From Butyrivibrio sp. CB08 (GTDB taxonomy: Bacteria > Bacillota > Clostridia > Lachnospirales > Lachnospiraceae), in NCBI RefSeq assembly GCF_003625485.1, contig NZ_RAIR01000001.1, positions 62,001 through 126,000 on the forward strand: a DNA stretch of 64,000 nucleotides, in the 5' to 3' direction. Both the position numbers and the translations under genes were made by a program. Below are positions 42,417-51,941 of this stretch, piece by piece (position 1 is the stretch's first letter; each line of letters starts with the position of its first letter). The notes under the pieces are model-generated. The model worked only from the letters and a program-made list of their open reading frames with translations, had not been told where the DNA came from and made no database searches.

Positions 42417-43595
42417 ATGAGAGAAATCGAACTTAAATATGGATGCAACCCTAATCAGAAGCCTTCAAAGGTATATATGGAGAACGGTAATGACCTCCCT
42501 ATCGAGGTTTTAAACGGCCGTCCTGGCTACATCAATCTCCTTGATGCATTAAACGGCTGGCAGCTGGTTTCTGAGCTTAAAAAAGCCACAGGACTTCCTG
42601 CAGCTACATCATTCAAGCATGTTTCACCAGCTGGTGCTGCTGTTGGCACCAAGCTTACAGATATCGAAAAGAAGATCTACTGGGTAGAGGACCTTGGCGA
42701 GCTCAGCCCTCTTGCAAACGCATACGCAAGAGCCCGCGGCGCTGACAGAATGTCTTCATTTGGTGATTTCATCTCTCTTTCAGATGTCTGTGACGTTGAT
42801 ACAGCCAAGCTTGTAAAAAGAGAAGTTTCAGACGGTATCATTGCTCCTGGCTACACAGATGAGGCTCTTGAGATCCTCAAGGCTAAGAAGGGCGGCAACT
42901 ACGCAGTAATCAAGGTTGACCCTAACTACGTTCCAGATGAGATCGAAAAGAAGCAGGTATTTGGCGTGACCTTTGAGCAGGGCCACAACTTCATCGAGAT
43001 CGGCGATGACATGTTCAAGAACATCGTTACAGATAACAAGGACCTTCCTGAGTCAGCACTTATCGACCTCAAGATCGCTCTTATCACACTTAAGTACACA
43101 CAGTCCAACTCAGTTTGCTACGTAAAGGGCGGAGCTGCCATCGGTATTGGTGCTGGACAGCAGTCCAGAATCCACTGCACAAGACTTGCAGGATCCAAGG
43201 CTGACAACTGGTTCCTTCGTCAGTCACCTCAGGTTCTTAACCTTCCTTTCCTTGATAGCATCAAGCGTCCAGACAGAGACAATGCTATCGACCTCTACAT
43301 CGGAGAGGATTACATGGACGTTCTTGCTGATGGCAAGTGGCAGAACATCTTCAAGGAGAAGCCTGCTGTATTTACTGCAGAGGAAAAGAGAGCATGGCTC
43401 GACAAGAACACTGATGTTGCCCTTGGCTCTGACGCTTTCTTCCCATTTGGTGACAACATCGAGAGAGCATTTAGAAGCGGCGTTAAGTATGTAGCACAGC
43501 CTGGCGGATCAGTTCGTGACGACAACGTAATCGAGGCTGCAAACAACCATGATATGGTTATGGCCTTCACAGGGTTACGTTTATTCCACCACTAA
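42417..43595 (+). CDS. AICAR formyltransferase (PurH C-domain-like)
   Basis: Transfers a formyl group from 10-formyl-tetrahydrofolate to AICAR. The 392-residue protein lacks the IMP cyclohydrolase domain of bifunctional PurH and consists of the transformylase only: ELKYGCNPNQKPSKVYME, the catalytic-site segment ATSFKHVSPAGAAVGTKL with the Lys-His pair, AYARARGADRMSSFGDFISL, VKGGAAIGIGAGQQSRIHCT, and the C-terminal FPFGDNIERAFRSGVKYVAQ. It works with the cyclohydrolase just upstream, in the same ZTP-controlled transcript. A long terminator hairpin follows the stop. Confidence 0.94.
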   Translation: MREIELKYGCNPNQKPSKVYMENGNDLPIEVLNGRPGYINLLDALNGWQLVSELKKATGLPAATSFKHVSPAGAAVGTKLTDIEKKIYWVEDLGELSPLANAYARARGADRMSSFGDFISLSDVCDVDTAKLVKREVSDGIIAPGYTDEALEILKAKKGGNYAVIKVDPNYVPDEIEKKQVFGVTFEQGHNFIEIGDDMFKNIVTDNKDLPESALIDLKIALITLKYTQSNSVCYVKGGAAIGIGAGQQSRIHCTRLAGSKADNWFLRQSPQVLNLPFLDSIKRPDRDNAIDLYIGEDYMDVLADGKWQNIFKEKPAVFTAEEKRAWLDKNTDVALGSDAFFPFGDNIERAFRSGVKYVAQPGGSVRDDNVIEAANNHDMVMAFTGLRLFHH

Positions 43596-43627
43596 TTTGC
43601 CCACCCGATAATATATAATCAAGCATC

Positions 43628-43680
43628 AAAAATCCCTTTCTCCTCGAGGCTGTCGCTTAACCTCGTCGAAAGGGATTTTT
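43628..43680 (+). terminator. intrinsic terminator of the purine operon
   Basis: A 13-bp outer stem AAAAATCCCTTTC/GAAAGGGATTTTT with an inner CGAGG/CCTCG helix, ending in a T run. Confidence 0.92.
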
Positions 43681-43700
43681 TGATTGCTTGGAAAAGATAT

Positions 43701-43736
43701 AAAAAGGGAGCGTGAAATATGAGAAATTCACGCTCC
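43701..43736 (-). terminator. intrinsic terminator, minus strand
   Basis: On the minus strand, GGAGCGTGAA pairs with TTCACGCTCC and is followed by C and five T's. It ends the UPF0340 transcript. Confidence 0.88.
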
Positions 43737-43777
43737 GGAAGTTCAAATGCTATTGTGAAAATATCACGTTTAAAAGA

Positions 43778-44341
43778 TTACATCAATTTCTCGTCGTAGA
43801 TAGCTCTTTGGCCGCCTACGTATTTAGGACGGTGTCGTGCGCAGATGATAGGCGCTTCGCCGATCTTTCTTAAAGAGATTCTCATGGGAACTACAACGCT
43901 GTGCATATGCATTCCTATCATGGTTCCGCCTATATCGATTCCTGCGTCGGCTTTTCCGCCGATGTCTTCTACAAGAACAGGGTCATCAAATCTCTGGAAA
44001 CACACAGTTCCAAAGGCTCCTCCAGCGTGGTTTGGCTGAGGGATAGCGTTGACCTGCTCAAATCCGTATTTTTCCATAGTGGATCTTTCAACTACAAGAG
44101 CTCTGTTTAAGTGCTCGCAGCACTGGGCTGCGGCCAGAATGCCGTGTCCCTTAAGGACAGGGATGATACCGTCAAATACTGCATTTGCAGCATCCATGTT
44201 GGTGGCTGTGCCTATCTGATCACCTAAAATTTCGCTTGAAGAGCATCCTATCACAAATATGGAACCTTCCCTGACATTAGCTCCCTCAAGGATCTCCATA
44301 ACTGCCTGTTTGCTCTGCTTAGTAACTTCTGAAAAATCCAT
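43778..44341 (-). CDS. UPF0340 (TIGR01440) family protein
   Basis: A 187-residue cytoplasmic protein of unknown reaction, related to YwlG of Bacillus subtilis. The family pattern is clear: GSIFVIGCSSSEILGDQIGT, GILAAAQCCEHLNRALVVER, AGGAFGTVCFQRFDDPVLVE, GIDIGGTMIGMHMHSVVVPM and RPKYVGGQRAIYDEK. The start at 44341 has GAGGAAG upstream; the longer frame to 44398 runs into the end of the ECF gene and is rejected. It lies 19 bases after the ECF transporter gene, so both are probably in one operon. A role in metabolism of the imported vitamin is possible but speculative. Confidence 0.93.
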   Translation of the reverse strand: MDFSEVTKQSKQAVMEILEGANVREGSIFVIGCSSSEILGDQIGTATNMDAANAVFDGIIPVLKGHGILAAAQCCEHLNRALVVERSTMEKYGFEQVNAIPQPNHAGGAFGTVCFQRFDDPVLVEDIGGKADAGIDIGGTMIGMHMHSVVVPMRISLRKIGEAPIICARHRPKYVGGQRAIYDEKLM

Positions 44342-44360
44342 TATGCTCACTTCCTCGTTA

Positions 44361-44912
44361 TTATGAATTGTATTCCATTCTCTGGAAAATCTTCCCAAGA
44401 CCTGCCTTGTAATACAGGAGGAGGGATGCGACTACGCCAAGAAGCGCCTGTGCTATCTCATAAGGGAGCTTGATCATGGCATATTCGAAGGTGCTGTACA
44501 CAAAGGTCTTGCCCAGTGTGTAGCCCACTACCATTATAACAGCTCCTACCAAAGTTCCAATAAGTGAAGAAGAAAAATGTTTGAGCTGATCCTGGCCTCT
44601 GCCCCTGCTTGCAATAAGTGAGATTGCAACGGCCTGAAGACCATGTGTTACAAGTGATACGAACATTGGTGCAGGGTAAAAGAGCATGTCCCCCAGAAAT
44701 GATCCAACCCCGCCAACGATAAATGCTGCAACCGGATCAAGCAGCAGTGCAGCTGTGCAGATGATCGCATCGCACAGATACAGATGTCCTCCTGGAACCG
44801 GAATGCCAAAGCTTGACATGATGATGTTGAAGGCCATAAATAAGCCTGTCAGCGCGATCCATTTAGCTCTGTTTGTTGTTTTTAGTGGTGCTTTTGCCTG
44901 TACGTTTTCCAT
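44361..44912 (-). CDS. ECF transporter S component
   Basis: A 183-residue membrane protein with six hydrophobic segments, the substrate-binding S subunit of an energy-coupling-factor vitamin transporter. It has the N-terminal interaction helix region AKWIALTGLFMAFNIIMSSF, then GHLYLCDAIICTAALLLDPV and AAFIVGGVGSFLGDMLFYPA. The shared EcfAAT module is not in the window. A MocR-type regulator is divergent from it. As MocR/PdxR proteins often control vitamin B6 genes, a pyridoxine transporter (PdxU-like) is the leading guess; thiamine-pathway precursors are an alternative. Confidence 0.85.
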   Translation of the reverse strand: MENVQAKAPLKTTNRAKWIALTGLFMAFNIIMSSFGIPVPGGHLYLCDAIICTAALLLDPVAAFIVGGVGSFLGDMLFYPAPMFVSLVTHGLQAVAISLIASRGRGQDQLKHFSSSLIGTLVGAVIMVVGYTLGKTFVYSTFEYAMIKLPYEIAQALLGVVASLLLYYKAGLGKIFQRMEYNS

Positions 44913-44944
44913 ACTTTAGTCTCCTCCTGGTGTCTTGGTTTTTC

Positions 44945-44972
44945 TTGACTTATAAACTTTGAATAATATATC
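44945..44972 (+). promoter_or_regulatory. promoter of the MocR-type gene
   Basis: -35 TTGACT at 44945-44950, 16-bp spacer, -10 TATATC at 44967-44972. Confidence 0.55.
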
Positions 44973-44976
44973 ATTT

Positions 44977-45026
44977 ATCTGGTAACATTAAAAATATCAG
45001 TTTTGGAATATTTTATATAACCAGAT
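44977..45026. promoter_or_regulatory. paired inverted sites in the regulator-transporter gap
   Basis: ATCTGGTAAC (44977-44986) and ATAACCAGAT (45017-45026) share the inverted core ATCTGGT/ACCAGAT, 30 bases apart, in the gap between the divergent ECF and MocR genes. They are candidate binding sites for the regulator; the second overlaps its own start codon. Confidence 0.5.
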
Positions 45027-46110
45027 GAAAAACACAAAACGATATCTTACGATTTATGAGCAGGTCCGTGAGGACATTATTGAAAAGAGATACCACAAGG
45101 GGGCAAAGCTTCCCTCCAAGCGTGTCATGGCTGAGCGCATGGGAGTCAGCGTCATTACTGTGGAACACGCCTACGAGCTTCTTGCTGAGGAAGGCTATAT
45201 CATGGCCAGGGAAAAGAGCGGATACTTCGTTATCTTTGATGATAACGACATCTACACTTCTGCTCCAAGCCCCGTGCAGAAAATGCTTCCAGACTATAGT
45301 TCTGACCACACTGGTAAAAGAGCTATCGACAGACTGGAGTTTTCATACTCTATCTACGCTAAAACCGTAAGGAGAGTTCTAAGTGAATATGGACCCTACG
45401 TCATGGAAAAATCGCCTTTTAAGGGGCTTTTAAGCTTTAGAAAGGCCATATGTGAGTACCTTGGAAGGAGTAGACATATCCAGGTTGTACCAGAGCAGAT
45501 AATCGTGGGAGCGGGAGCTGAGTACCTGTATGGACTTATAGTTCAGACCTTTGGAAGAGACATAAGCTATGGTCTTGAAAGCCCCTCCTATCAGAAGATT
45601 GCCAAGGTGTATGAGTCAGGAGGAGCAAGGCTTGAAATGCTGCCTCTTATCAGTGATGGAATAGACTCAAAAGCTCTCTGGGCTGGAAACATGAAGGTTT
45701 TGCATATAACCCCGTACAGGAGCTTCCCAAGCGGAGTTACGGCATCTGCATCCAAAAAGAGAGAGTATCTTAAGTGGAGTCAGCAAAAGGATGCCTACAT
45801 TGTGGAGGATGATTTTGAGTCGGAGTTTACACTCAGTAGAAAGGCGGAGGAGACTCTTTTCTCCATAGATAAGAGTGACAGGGTGATATATGTAAATACC
45901 TTTACAAGGACCATCGGAAGTTTCGTCAGGTGTGCATATATGGTTTTGCCTAAAGCTCTTTTGCCCAAATTCGATGAAAGAGCAGGGTTCCATGAATGTC
46001 CCGTCCCAACACTGGATCAGCTGGTGCTTACAGCCCTTATCGAGAGTGGAGATTTCGAGAGGCATATCAACAGGGTCAGAAGGCACAACCGCCAGAAACA
46101 GGCACAGTAG
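45025..46110 (+). CDS. MocR-type GntR regulator, truncated and lacking the PLP lysine
   Basis: A 361-residue regulator: a GntR winged helix at residues ~1-75 (YEQVREDIIEKRYHKGAKLP, MGVSVITVEHAYELLAEEGY) joined to an aminotransferase-like domain (FKGLLSFRKAICEYLGRSRH, EQIIVGAGAEYLYGLIVQTF, AYIVEDDFESEF). Family members are usually ~460-480 residues; this one stops after HINRVRRHNRQKQAQ, so ~100 C-terminal residues are missing and no other frame continues them. At the Schiff-base position (normally FSK-S/T) it has NTFTRTIG, with Arg instead of Lys. It may no longer bind PLP covalently. It is divergent from the ECF gene. No ribosome site is visible. Confidence 0.85.
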   Translation: MKNTKRYLTIYEQVREDIIEKRYHKGAKLPSKRVMAERMGVSVITVEHAYELLAEEGYIMAREKSGYFVIFDDNDIYTSAPSPVQKMLPDYSSDHTGKRAIDRLEFSYSIYAKTVRRVLSEYGPYVMEKSPFKGLLSFRKAICEYLGRSRHIQVVPEQIIVGAGAEYLYGLIVQTFGRDISYGLESPSYQKIAKVYESGGARLEMLPLISDGIDSKALWAGNMKVLHITPYRSFPSGVTASASKKREYLKWSQQKDAYIVEDDFESEFTLSRKAEETLFSIDKSDRVIYVNTFTRTIGSFVRCAYMVLPKALLPKFDERAGFHECPVPTLDQLVLTALIESGDFERHINRVRRHNRQKQAQ

Positions 46111-46232
46111 AGCTGCCCATAACTAAAGTTTCGCATATATTAGGCTTTTTTTATATATTCTTAATTTTTGCTGAGGGGTAATGTGTTAAAATATGATTGA
46201 AAGTTTATGAAATTTTGTATCATGAGGTACCA

Positions 46233-48359
46233 ATGGGCGGATTGGACAACATCGCAAAAATCGAATCTGATCATATAGATGAACTTACAGGTTTTTTCAA
46301 CATCAATGGCATGATAAGCCAGATACAGGGACATGACGCCCATGCTGATGAAAATTCTGTGATAATCTATCTTAATGTCATGAATTTCAAGACCTTCAAC
46401 CAGCGCTACGGCTTTGCCGGTGGCAACGATTTCCTAAAGGGAATGGCAAAAGAGATTCAGGACATTTTTCCTGATGAGCTGGCAGCCAGAACAGGTGGCG
46501 ACCAGTTTATTATTCTTGGAAAATCCCTAACCGAAGAAGCGATACTGGATAGACTAAAAAGACTGAGAGAGGCAGTTACCAGGCACCAAAAGGGCCTTCC
46601 TATGCGAATCAAGGCGGGTATTTATCAGGCTATGGGTAACGAAGCTTATCCTGTTGTAATGATCGACAGGGCCAAGATAGCCTGTGATGAAATCATTAAG
46701 GTCTATGACAAGGACGACAATTTCTTTAGCGACGAGCTTAACAAAAAAAATGAGCTCAAGCAGTACGTCATAGATAATTTTGAGGATGCATTTAAAAAGA
46801 ACTACTTCAAAGTTTATTACCAGAAGGAGGTCAGGAGCCTTACTGGAAAGGTATGCGGCTATGAGGCCCTTGCAAGGTGGCAGGACCCTGAGATGGGGCT
46901 TATATCCCCTGCTATATTCGTAGAAGTGCTTGAGAGTGTAAGGCTTGTCCACAGGCTGGATATATGTATTATTGATATGGTGTGCGCTGATTTAAGGGAT
47001 GACATTGACAGTGGTTTTGCAGTTGAACCGATATCAGTTAACCTTTCACAGCTCGATTTTGAGCTATGCGATATCATGGCTGAAATTGACAAGTGCAGGG
47101 AAAAATATGATATTCCTGTTGATCTTCTTCATATAGAGGTCACTGAGAGTGCAATTTCCTCAGGCTCTGATTTTCTTGGAGAGCAGATAAAGAAATTCAG
47201 GGATGCAGGCTATGAAGTCTGGATGGACGACTTTGGCTCTGGCTACAGTTCTTTAAACAATCTAAAGAACTACGACTTTGATTATCTTAAGATCGACATG
47301 GCTTTTCTTAGGACCTTTGACAGCAACAAAAAATCCAAGGTCATTCTTGCAGCTATAGTTAATATGGCAAAAGAGCTTGGAATCCACACCCTTGCAGAGG
47401 GTGTGGAAACCCAGGAACAGTACGATTTCCTTCGCAGGATAGGATGTGAAAAATTGCAGGGATATCTTTTTGGTAAACCTAAGCCTGTAAGTGATTTTGT
47501 CAGGGAAGTGGATTGCAGCATGGATGTATGTGAAGATCTGCGATTCAGCAAGTATTACGACAAGATCGGTGAAGTCAACTTCCTCGGATCCACGCCTCTA
47601 AGACCCAAGACCATGGAAGTTGTCAATAACACTCCTATATCCATAAGCGAATTGAAAGAGGGCATCCCAAGGTATATCTATGCCAACAACGCATATCTTG
47701 AATTCCTTAGCTCCCTTGGCTTGTCCAGCATGGAGCAGGCCAATGACGCCTACGCTGAATCGGATATTCCGGAGGTTCGGGAGTATGCAGCTGCAATGGA
47801 GAGAGCATCTAAAAATGAGTCTCACAGAGCAGAAGTAGACAACATCACCAATGGCAACATTTGCAGAAATAAGATAAGGTTCCTTGCTGAGGCTGAGGGC
47901 AAAAAAGCTTTCGCCGTTGTTTCAAGAAATCTCACCACCAAGGCTGATACGGATCTTGCGGAGTCCATGCAGGTTGCCATGGCCCACGTATTCTTCCAGT
48001 ATTTCAGGGTTGATCTCTTTGATGAAAATGGCACGGTGGAAAATATTTTCCTAAATGGAGATCAGGTGGCTGTGGCTGATAAAGAGCCTGATTCTGTAAA
48101 AGCCTGCAAAGCATATGCCAATATGTATCTGCACCCTGAGGACAGGGATAGATTTGTTGAGTTTTATGATATGACAACCGTAAAGCAGAGGTGCGATGCC
48201 TGCGACGCAAACTATATTGTAGATTATTATCATTCTGCTATTCCCGGTGATAAAGGCAGAATGCAGATGTACATGCTGCTTCCTTTTAGGTACAATGGTA
48301 AGTGGAAATATATCTCATGCTGCAGATACGCAGATGAAATTGAAGACACTTGGAAGTAG
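46233..48359 (+). CDS. GGDEF-EAL c-di-GMP phosphodiesterase with C-terminal sensor-like region
   Basis: A 708-residue cytoplasmic protein. Residues ~10-160 are a degenerate diguanylate cyclase domain (signature TGGDQF in place of GGDEF). Residues ~180-430 are a full EAL domain: GYEALARWQDPEMG, PISVNLSQLDF, LHIEVTESAI, VWMDDFGSGYSSLNN, FDYLKIDMAFL and HTLAEGVETQEQYDF, with all metal and catalytic residues seen, so it should break down c-di-GMP. The C-terminal ~270 residues contain two PAS-like stretches. The ATG at 46233 has GAGG five bases ahead. It lies 10 bases before addB. Confidence 0.92.
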   Translation: MGGLDNIAKIESDHIDELTGFFNINGMISQIQGHDAHADENSVIIYLNVMNFKTFNQRYGFAGGNDFLKGMAKEIQDIFPDELAARTGGDQFIILGKSLTEEAILDRLKRLREAVTRHQKGLPMRIKAGIYQAMGNEAYPVVMIDRAKIACDEIIKVYDKDDNFFSDELNKKNELKQYVIDNFEDAFKKNYFKVYYQKEVRSLTGKVCGYEALARWQDPEMGLISPAIFVEVLESVRLVHRLDICIIDMVCADLRDDIDSGFAVEPISVNLSQLDFELCDIMAEIDKCREKYDIPVDLLHIEVTESAISSGSDFLGEQIKKFRDAGYEVWMDDFGSGYSSLNNLKNYDFDYLKIDMAFLRTFDSNKKSKVILAAIVNMAKELGIHTLAEGVETQEQYDFLRRIGCEKLQGYLFGKPKPVSDFVREVDCSMDVCEDLRFSKYYDKIGEVNFLGSTPLRPKTMEVVNNTPISISELKEGIPRYIYANNAYLEFLSSLGLSSMEQANDAYAESDIPEVREYAAAMERASKNESHRAEVDNITNGNICRNKIRFLAEAEGKKAFAVVSRNLTTKADTDLAESMQVAMAHVFFQYFRVDLFDENGTVENIFLNGDQVAVADKEPDSVKACKAYANMYLHPEDRDRFVEFYDMTTVKQRCDACDANYIVDYYHSAIPGDKGRMQMYMLLPFRYNGKWKYISCCRYADEIEDTWK

Positions 48360-48369
48360 CAGGTAGAGC

Positions 48370-51300
48370 ATGCTTAGGTTTTGTTTTGGGGCTTCTGGTG
48401 CGGGGAAGAGCACCAGGATTTACGACGAAATAATTAGGAGAAGTATGACAGATCCCGGCACTGATTATCTGATAATCGTGCCGGATCAGTTTACTATGCA
48501 GACACAGAAGGATGTAGTTAAAATGCACCCTTCTCATGCCATAATGAACATTGATGTATTGAGCTTTGGCAGACTCTCTCACAGGGTATTTGAGGAGACC
48601 GGCCACGGCTCTTTTTGCGTTCTTGACGACGTGGGCAAGACCCTGGTCCTTAGGCACGTGGCGGATATGCTAGGGGATAGACTCCCTGTCCTTGGCGGCA
48701 ATATGCACAGGCCAGGATATATCGATGAGGTCAAGTCCACAATCTCCGAGTTTATGATGTACGGTATCGGAGATCAGGAGCTGTCTGTCCTTGAGGAAAA
48801 GAGCTCTAAGAAGGGTGCACTTTGCAGCAAGATCAAGGACCTTCGCCTTCTCTACAGCGAGTTTCTTAAGTACATCGAGGGAAAATACATAACAACAGAG
48901 GAGACTCTGGACGTTCTTGTAAAGGCCCTTCCTGAGTCTGCTCTTATAAGGGACAGCGTCATAGTATTTGACGGCTTTACCGGCTTTACTCCTATTCAGT
49001 ACAGAGTTTTAAAAGAGCTTCTGGCCCTTTCAAAAGAAGTGATGGTATCTCTGACAATAAGTCCCATTGAGGACCCATACGCCGCTGAATTTGGAGAGCA
49101 GGAGCTGTTTATGCTAACCAAAAAGACTGTTCGTGACCTTGAGCGCCTTGAATATGAGCTCCAGAGAGAAAAGGGCTCTACAATTCCTGACTTTTCTGCC
49201 TTTAGGGAGCTGCGTCATCGTGACATGGCAGCGGTTGGTGACAGAGGTGACATATTTATAAAAGATGAGGTTGTGGCAAGACATAAGGACAATGAAGCTC
49301 TTGCATATCTTGAGAGATCTCTTTTCCGGTATAAAAATGACAGATTTGCCGGCAGGAACGACTCCATATTTATCTATGAAGCCACCAATCAGGCCCAGGA
49401 GATAAGGCAGACCATGATCAAGATAGCTGACCTTATAAGGACCGGTAAGTACGCCTACAGGGATATTGCCCTTGTCTGCGGAAGCCTCGAGGCCTATGGA
49501 GAGCAGATCGCAAGGGCTGCGGAGAGGTTTGATATTCCGGTCTACGTGGACCAGAACACCAGCATTTTACTTAATCCATTTATCGAATATATCTCAAGCG
49601 CCCTGAATATCGTAATTTCAGGCTACAAGTACGAGGATGTGTTCCACTACATGAGAAGCGGCCTTACATCCTTTGATATGAACGACACTGACCTTCTGGA
49701 GAACTACGTAAGAGCCCTTGGAATAAAGGGGGAGAAGTCCTGGGAAGATAAATTCCTTCGCCGCATGCCAAAGAGATTTAGGAAGTTTGCTGACCCTGAT
49801 AAGAGGAGCCAGAAGGACCTTGAAGTCCTTACTAAGCTTGAGGGCATGAGAGAAGCCATAAACTCTGAGCTTTCACCCCTCTTTAAGGCCAAGAACGGCA
49901 CGGCAAAAGAGATAATAGACGCCCTTATAGAGGTGATAGAGGGCAATGGCTCAAGAGATAAGCTTGAGAACTACAAACAGCGCTTTGAAGCCATGGGAGA
50001 CCTTAAAAAGGCAAGAGAGTACGACCAGATATACGACAAGGTAATGGCGCTTCTTGATCAGATAAGAGGCCTTATTGGCGACGAGAAGCTTGGAATAACT
50101 GAATTCAGAGATATTGTGACTGCAGGAATAGGCGAGATCTCAGTTGGAACCATTCCTCAGGACGTAGACAGGATAATTGTGGGCGATATTGAGAGAACAA
50201 GGCTCAAGGAAGTAAAGGTCCTGTTCTTTGTTGGAGTTAATGACGGTAATATCCCTTCAAATGTTGGCGGTGGCGGCATTTTGTCGGACATCGACAGGCA
50301 GTACCTTATAGACCTTGGAACAGATGTGGAATTTGCCCCAACACCAAGGCAGCAGATGTATATACAGAGGCTCTATCTGTACATGAACCTGACTAAGCCA
50401 ACGGATAAGCTATTTCTGTCCTATGCTGAGCTCTCAGGGGATGGTAAGAGCTTAAGCCCTGCTTACCTGATCCCAAAACTCACACAGATGTATGAAGGAT
50501 TAACGGCTGAGCGACCTGAAGATAACAGCTTAGAGGATCAGCTTGTTTCCAAAAAGGATGGAATGTATACCCTTTCAGCCCTTATGTGCGACTATGCTCA
50601 TGGAGGGCTCAAGGAGAGCGACCAGAAGTATATAGCAGCTCTTGGAAAGGCTGTTTACGATGACAATACTAAGGGGCTTATTGGCAGACTCACAGAGGAG
50701 GCCTTTAAACACTATGAATCAGAGCCTCTTTCCAAGGCCATTGCTCTTGCCCTGTACGGAGCAACCCTTGAAAACAGTGTCAGCAGACTTGAGCAATATG
50801 CAAGCTGTGCATATGCCCACTTTGTAAAATACGGCTTAAAGCTTGATGAAAGAGAAGAATACGAATTTGCAGCTTCTGACCTTGGCAATGTATTCCATAA
50901 AGTCCTGGAGAAATATACAGGTGAGATAATTGAAAAACATCTGGACTGGAGAACTTTGTCAAAAGAGGAATCTGACAGGATGTTAAATGAAGCTTTATCC
51001 GAGTGCGTGGATGCTTATGGTGACACTATTTTGCGAAGCAGCGCCCGCAATCAGTTCATGATCGGAAGGATAAAGAGAATCCTTTCAAGGACTGTGGACA
51101 CCCTTCAATACCAGATGACAAAAGGATTCTTCGAACCTGCTTCTGTGGAAATGAGTTTTGAAGAAGCTGGAAGTATAGACGAGATAAACATAGTTCTTTC
51201 AGAGGATGAAAAGCAGGGCATCACAGAGAGAATGAAACTAAACGGAAAGATTGACCGGGTTGATCTATATGTGGATCCGGAACACGTTTATGTGAAGGTC

Positions 51301-51915
51301 ATGGATTTCAAATCAGGAGCCCATCAGTTCAATATTGCTTCACTATACTATGGTTTGCAGCTTCAGCTTGTGATGTATATGAACGTTGCAGCTGCATCCC
51401 AGAAAAAGAAATCCCCGGAAAAAGAGATCGTTCCTGCTGCCATTTTGTACTATCACGTCACAGACCCCGTGGTTGAGGGAAAAGAAGGAATAATAACAGA
51501 TGATATCAATAAAGCTGTTCTTTCAAAGCTCAAAATGACCGGATTGGTCAGCCGAAATACAGATATCGTCAGACTACTTGATAAGGACATTTCAGGCTCT
51601 TCAGATATCATTCCTGTAATGATCAAAAAGGACGGAGATTTCGGAGCCAAATCCCAGACAGTAAGTCCGGAAGACTACGAGGCTATATCTGGTTTTGTTA
51701 ACAGGAAGATAAGAGACTTTGGAAGGAATATCCTAAATGGAGATATAAACGTCAATCCATATGTGATGGATAAGAGAGAGTCCTGCACCTATTGCAGCTA
51801 CAGGGCTATCTGTGGATACGATGAACGAATAAAAGGCTTCAAAAAGAGAAATCTTGATCTTGATCCTCAGGATGCAATGGCTCTGATTCGTGAAGAAGCA
51901 GATAAAATTAATTAA
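48370..51915 (+). CDS. addB: ATP-dependent helicase/nuclease subunit B
   Basis: AddB partners AddA to resect double-strand breaks and load recombinase. The 1181-residue protein begins with the Walker A segment FGASGAGKSTRIYDEI and has a helicase-like fold without full motor motifs. Near the C-terminus are the nuclease motif KVMDFKSGAHQF (residues ~975-990) with GLQLQLVMYMN, and cysteines typical of the AddB iron-sulphur cluster: one in QYASCAYAHFV (~815) and three in ESCTYCSYRAICGY (~1138-1150). Length is normal. It is followed 26 bases later by addA. Confidence 0.96.
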   Translation: MLRFCFGASGAGKSTRIYDEIIRRSMTDPGTDYLIIVPDQFTMQTQKDVVKMHPSHAIMNIDVLSFGRLSHRVFEETGHGSFCVLDDVGKTLVLRHVADMLGDRLPVLGGNMHRPGYIDEVKSTISEFMMYGIGDQELSVLEEKSSKKGALCSKIKDLRLLYSEFLKYIEGKYITTEETLDVLVKALPESALIRDSVIVFDGFTGFTPIQYRVLKELLALSKEVMVSLTISPIEDPYAAEFGEQELFMLTKKTVRDLERLEYELQREKGSTIPDFSAFRELRHRDMAAVGDRGDIFIKDEVVARHKDNEALAYLERSLFRYKNDRFAGRNDSIFIYEATNQAQEIRQTMIKIADLIRTGKYAYRDIALVCGSLEAYGEQIARAAERFDIPVYVDQNTSILLNPFIEYISSALNIVISGYKYEDVFHYMRSGLTSFDMNDTDLLENYVRALGIKGEKSWEDKFLRRMPKRFRKFADPDKRSQKDLEVLTKLEGMREAINSELSPLFKAKNGTAKEIIDALIEVIEGNGSRDKLENYKQRFEAMGDLKKAREYDQIYDKVMALLDQIRGLIGDEKLGITEFRDIVTAGIGEISVGTIPQDVDRIIVGDIERTRLKEVKVLFFVGVNDGNIPSNVGGGGILSDIDRQYLIDLGTDVEFAPTPRQQMYIQRLYLYMNLTKPTDKLFLSYAELSGDGKSLSPAYLIPKLTQMYEGLTAERPEDNSLEDQLVSKKDGMYTLSALMCDYAHGGLKESDQKYIAALGKAVYDDNTKGLIGRLTEEAFKHYESEPLSKAIALALYGATLENSVSRLEQYASCAYAHFVKYGLKLDEREEYEFAASDLGNVFHKVLEKYTGEIIEKHLDWRTLSKEESDRMLNEALSECVDAYGDTILRSSARNQFMIGRIKRILSRTVDTLQYQMTKGFFEPASVEMSFEEAGSIDEINIVLSEDEKQGITERMKLNGKIDRVDLYVDPEHVYVKVMDFKSGAHQFNIASLYYGLQLQLVMYMNVAAASQKKKSPEKEIVPAAILYYHVTDPVVEGKEGIITDDINKAVLSKLKMTGLVSRNTDIVRLLDKDISGSSDIIPVMIKKDGDFGAKSQTVSPEDYEAISGFVNRKIRDFGRNILNGDINVNPYVMDKRESCTYCSYRAICGYDERIKGFKKRNLDLDPQDAMALIREEADKIN

Positions 51916-51941
51916 TAAATTAACTAATCGGGAAACAGATT

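Noticed and set aside
46111..46232. Frameshifted remainder of the MocR-type gene
   Set aside because: The other frames after the stop do not encode the missing aminotransferase end, so a simple frameshift does not explain the short protein.
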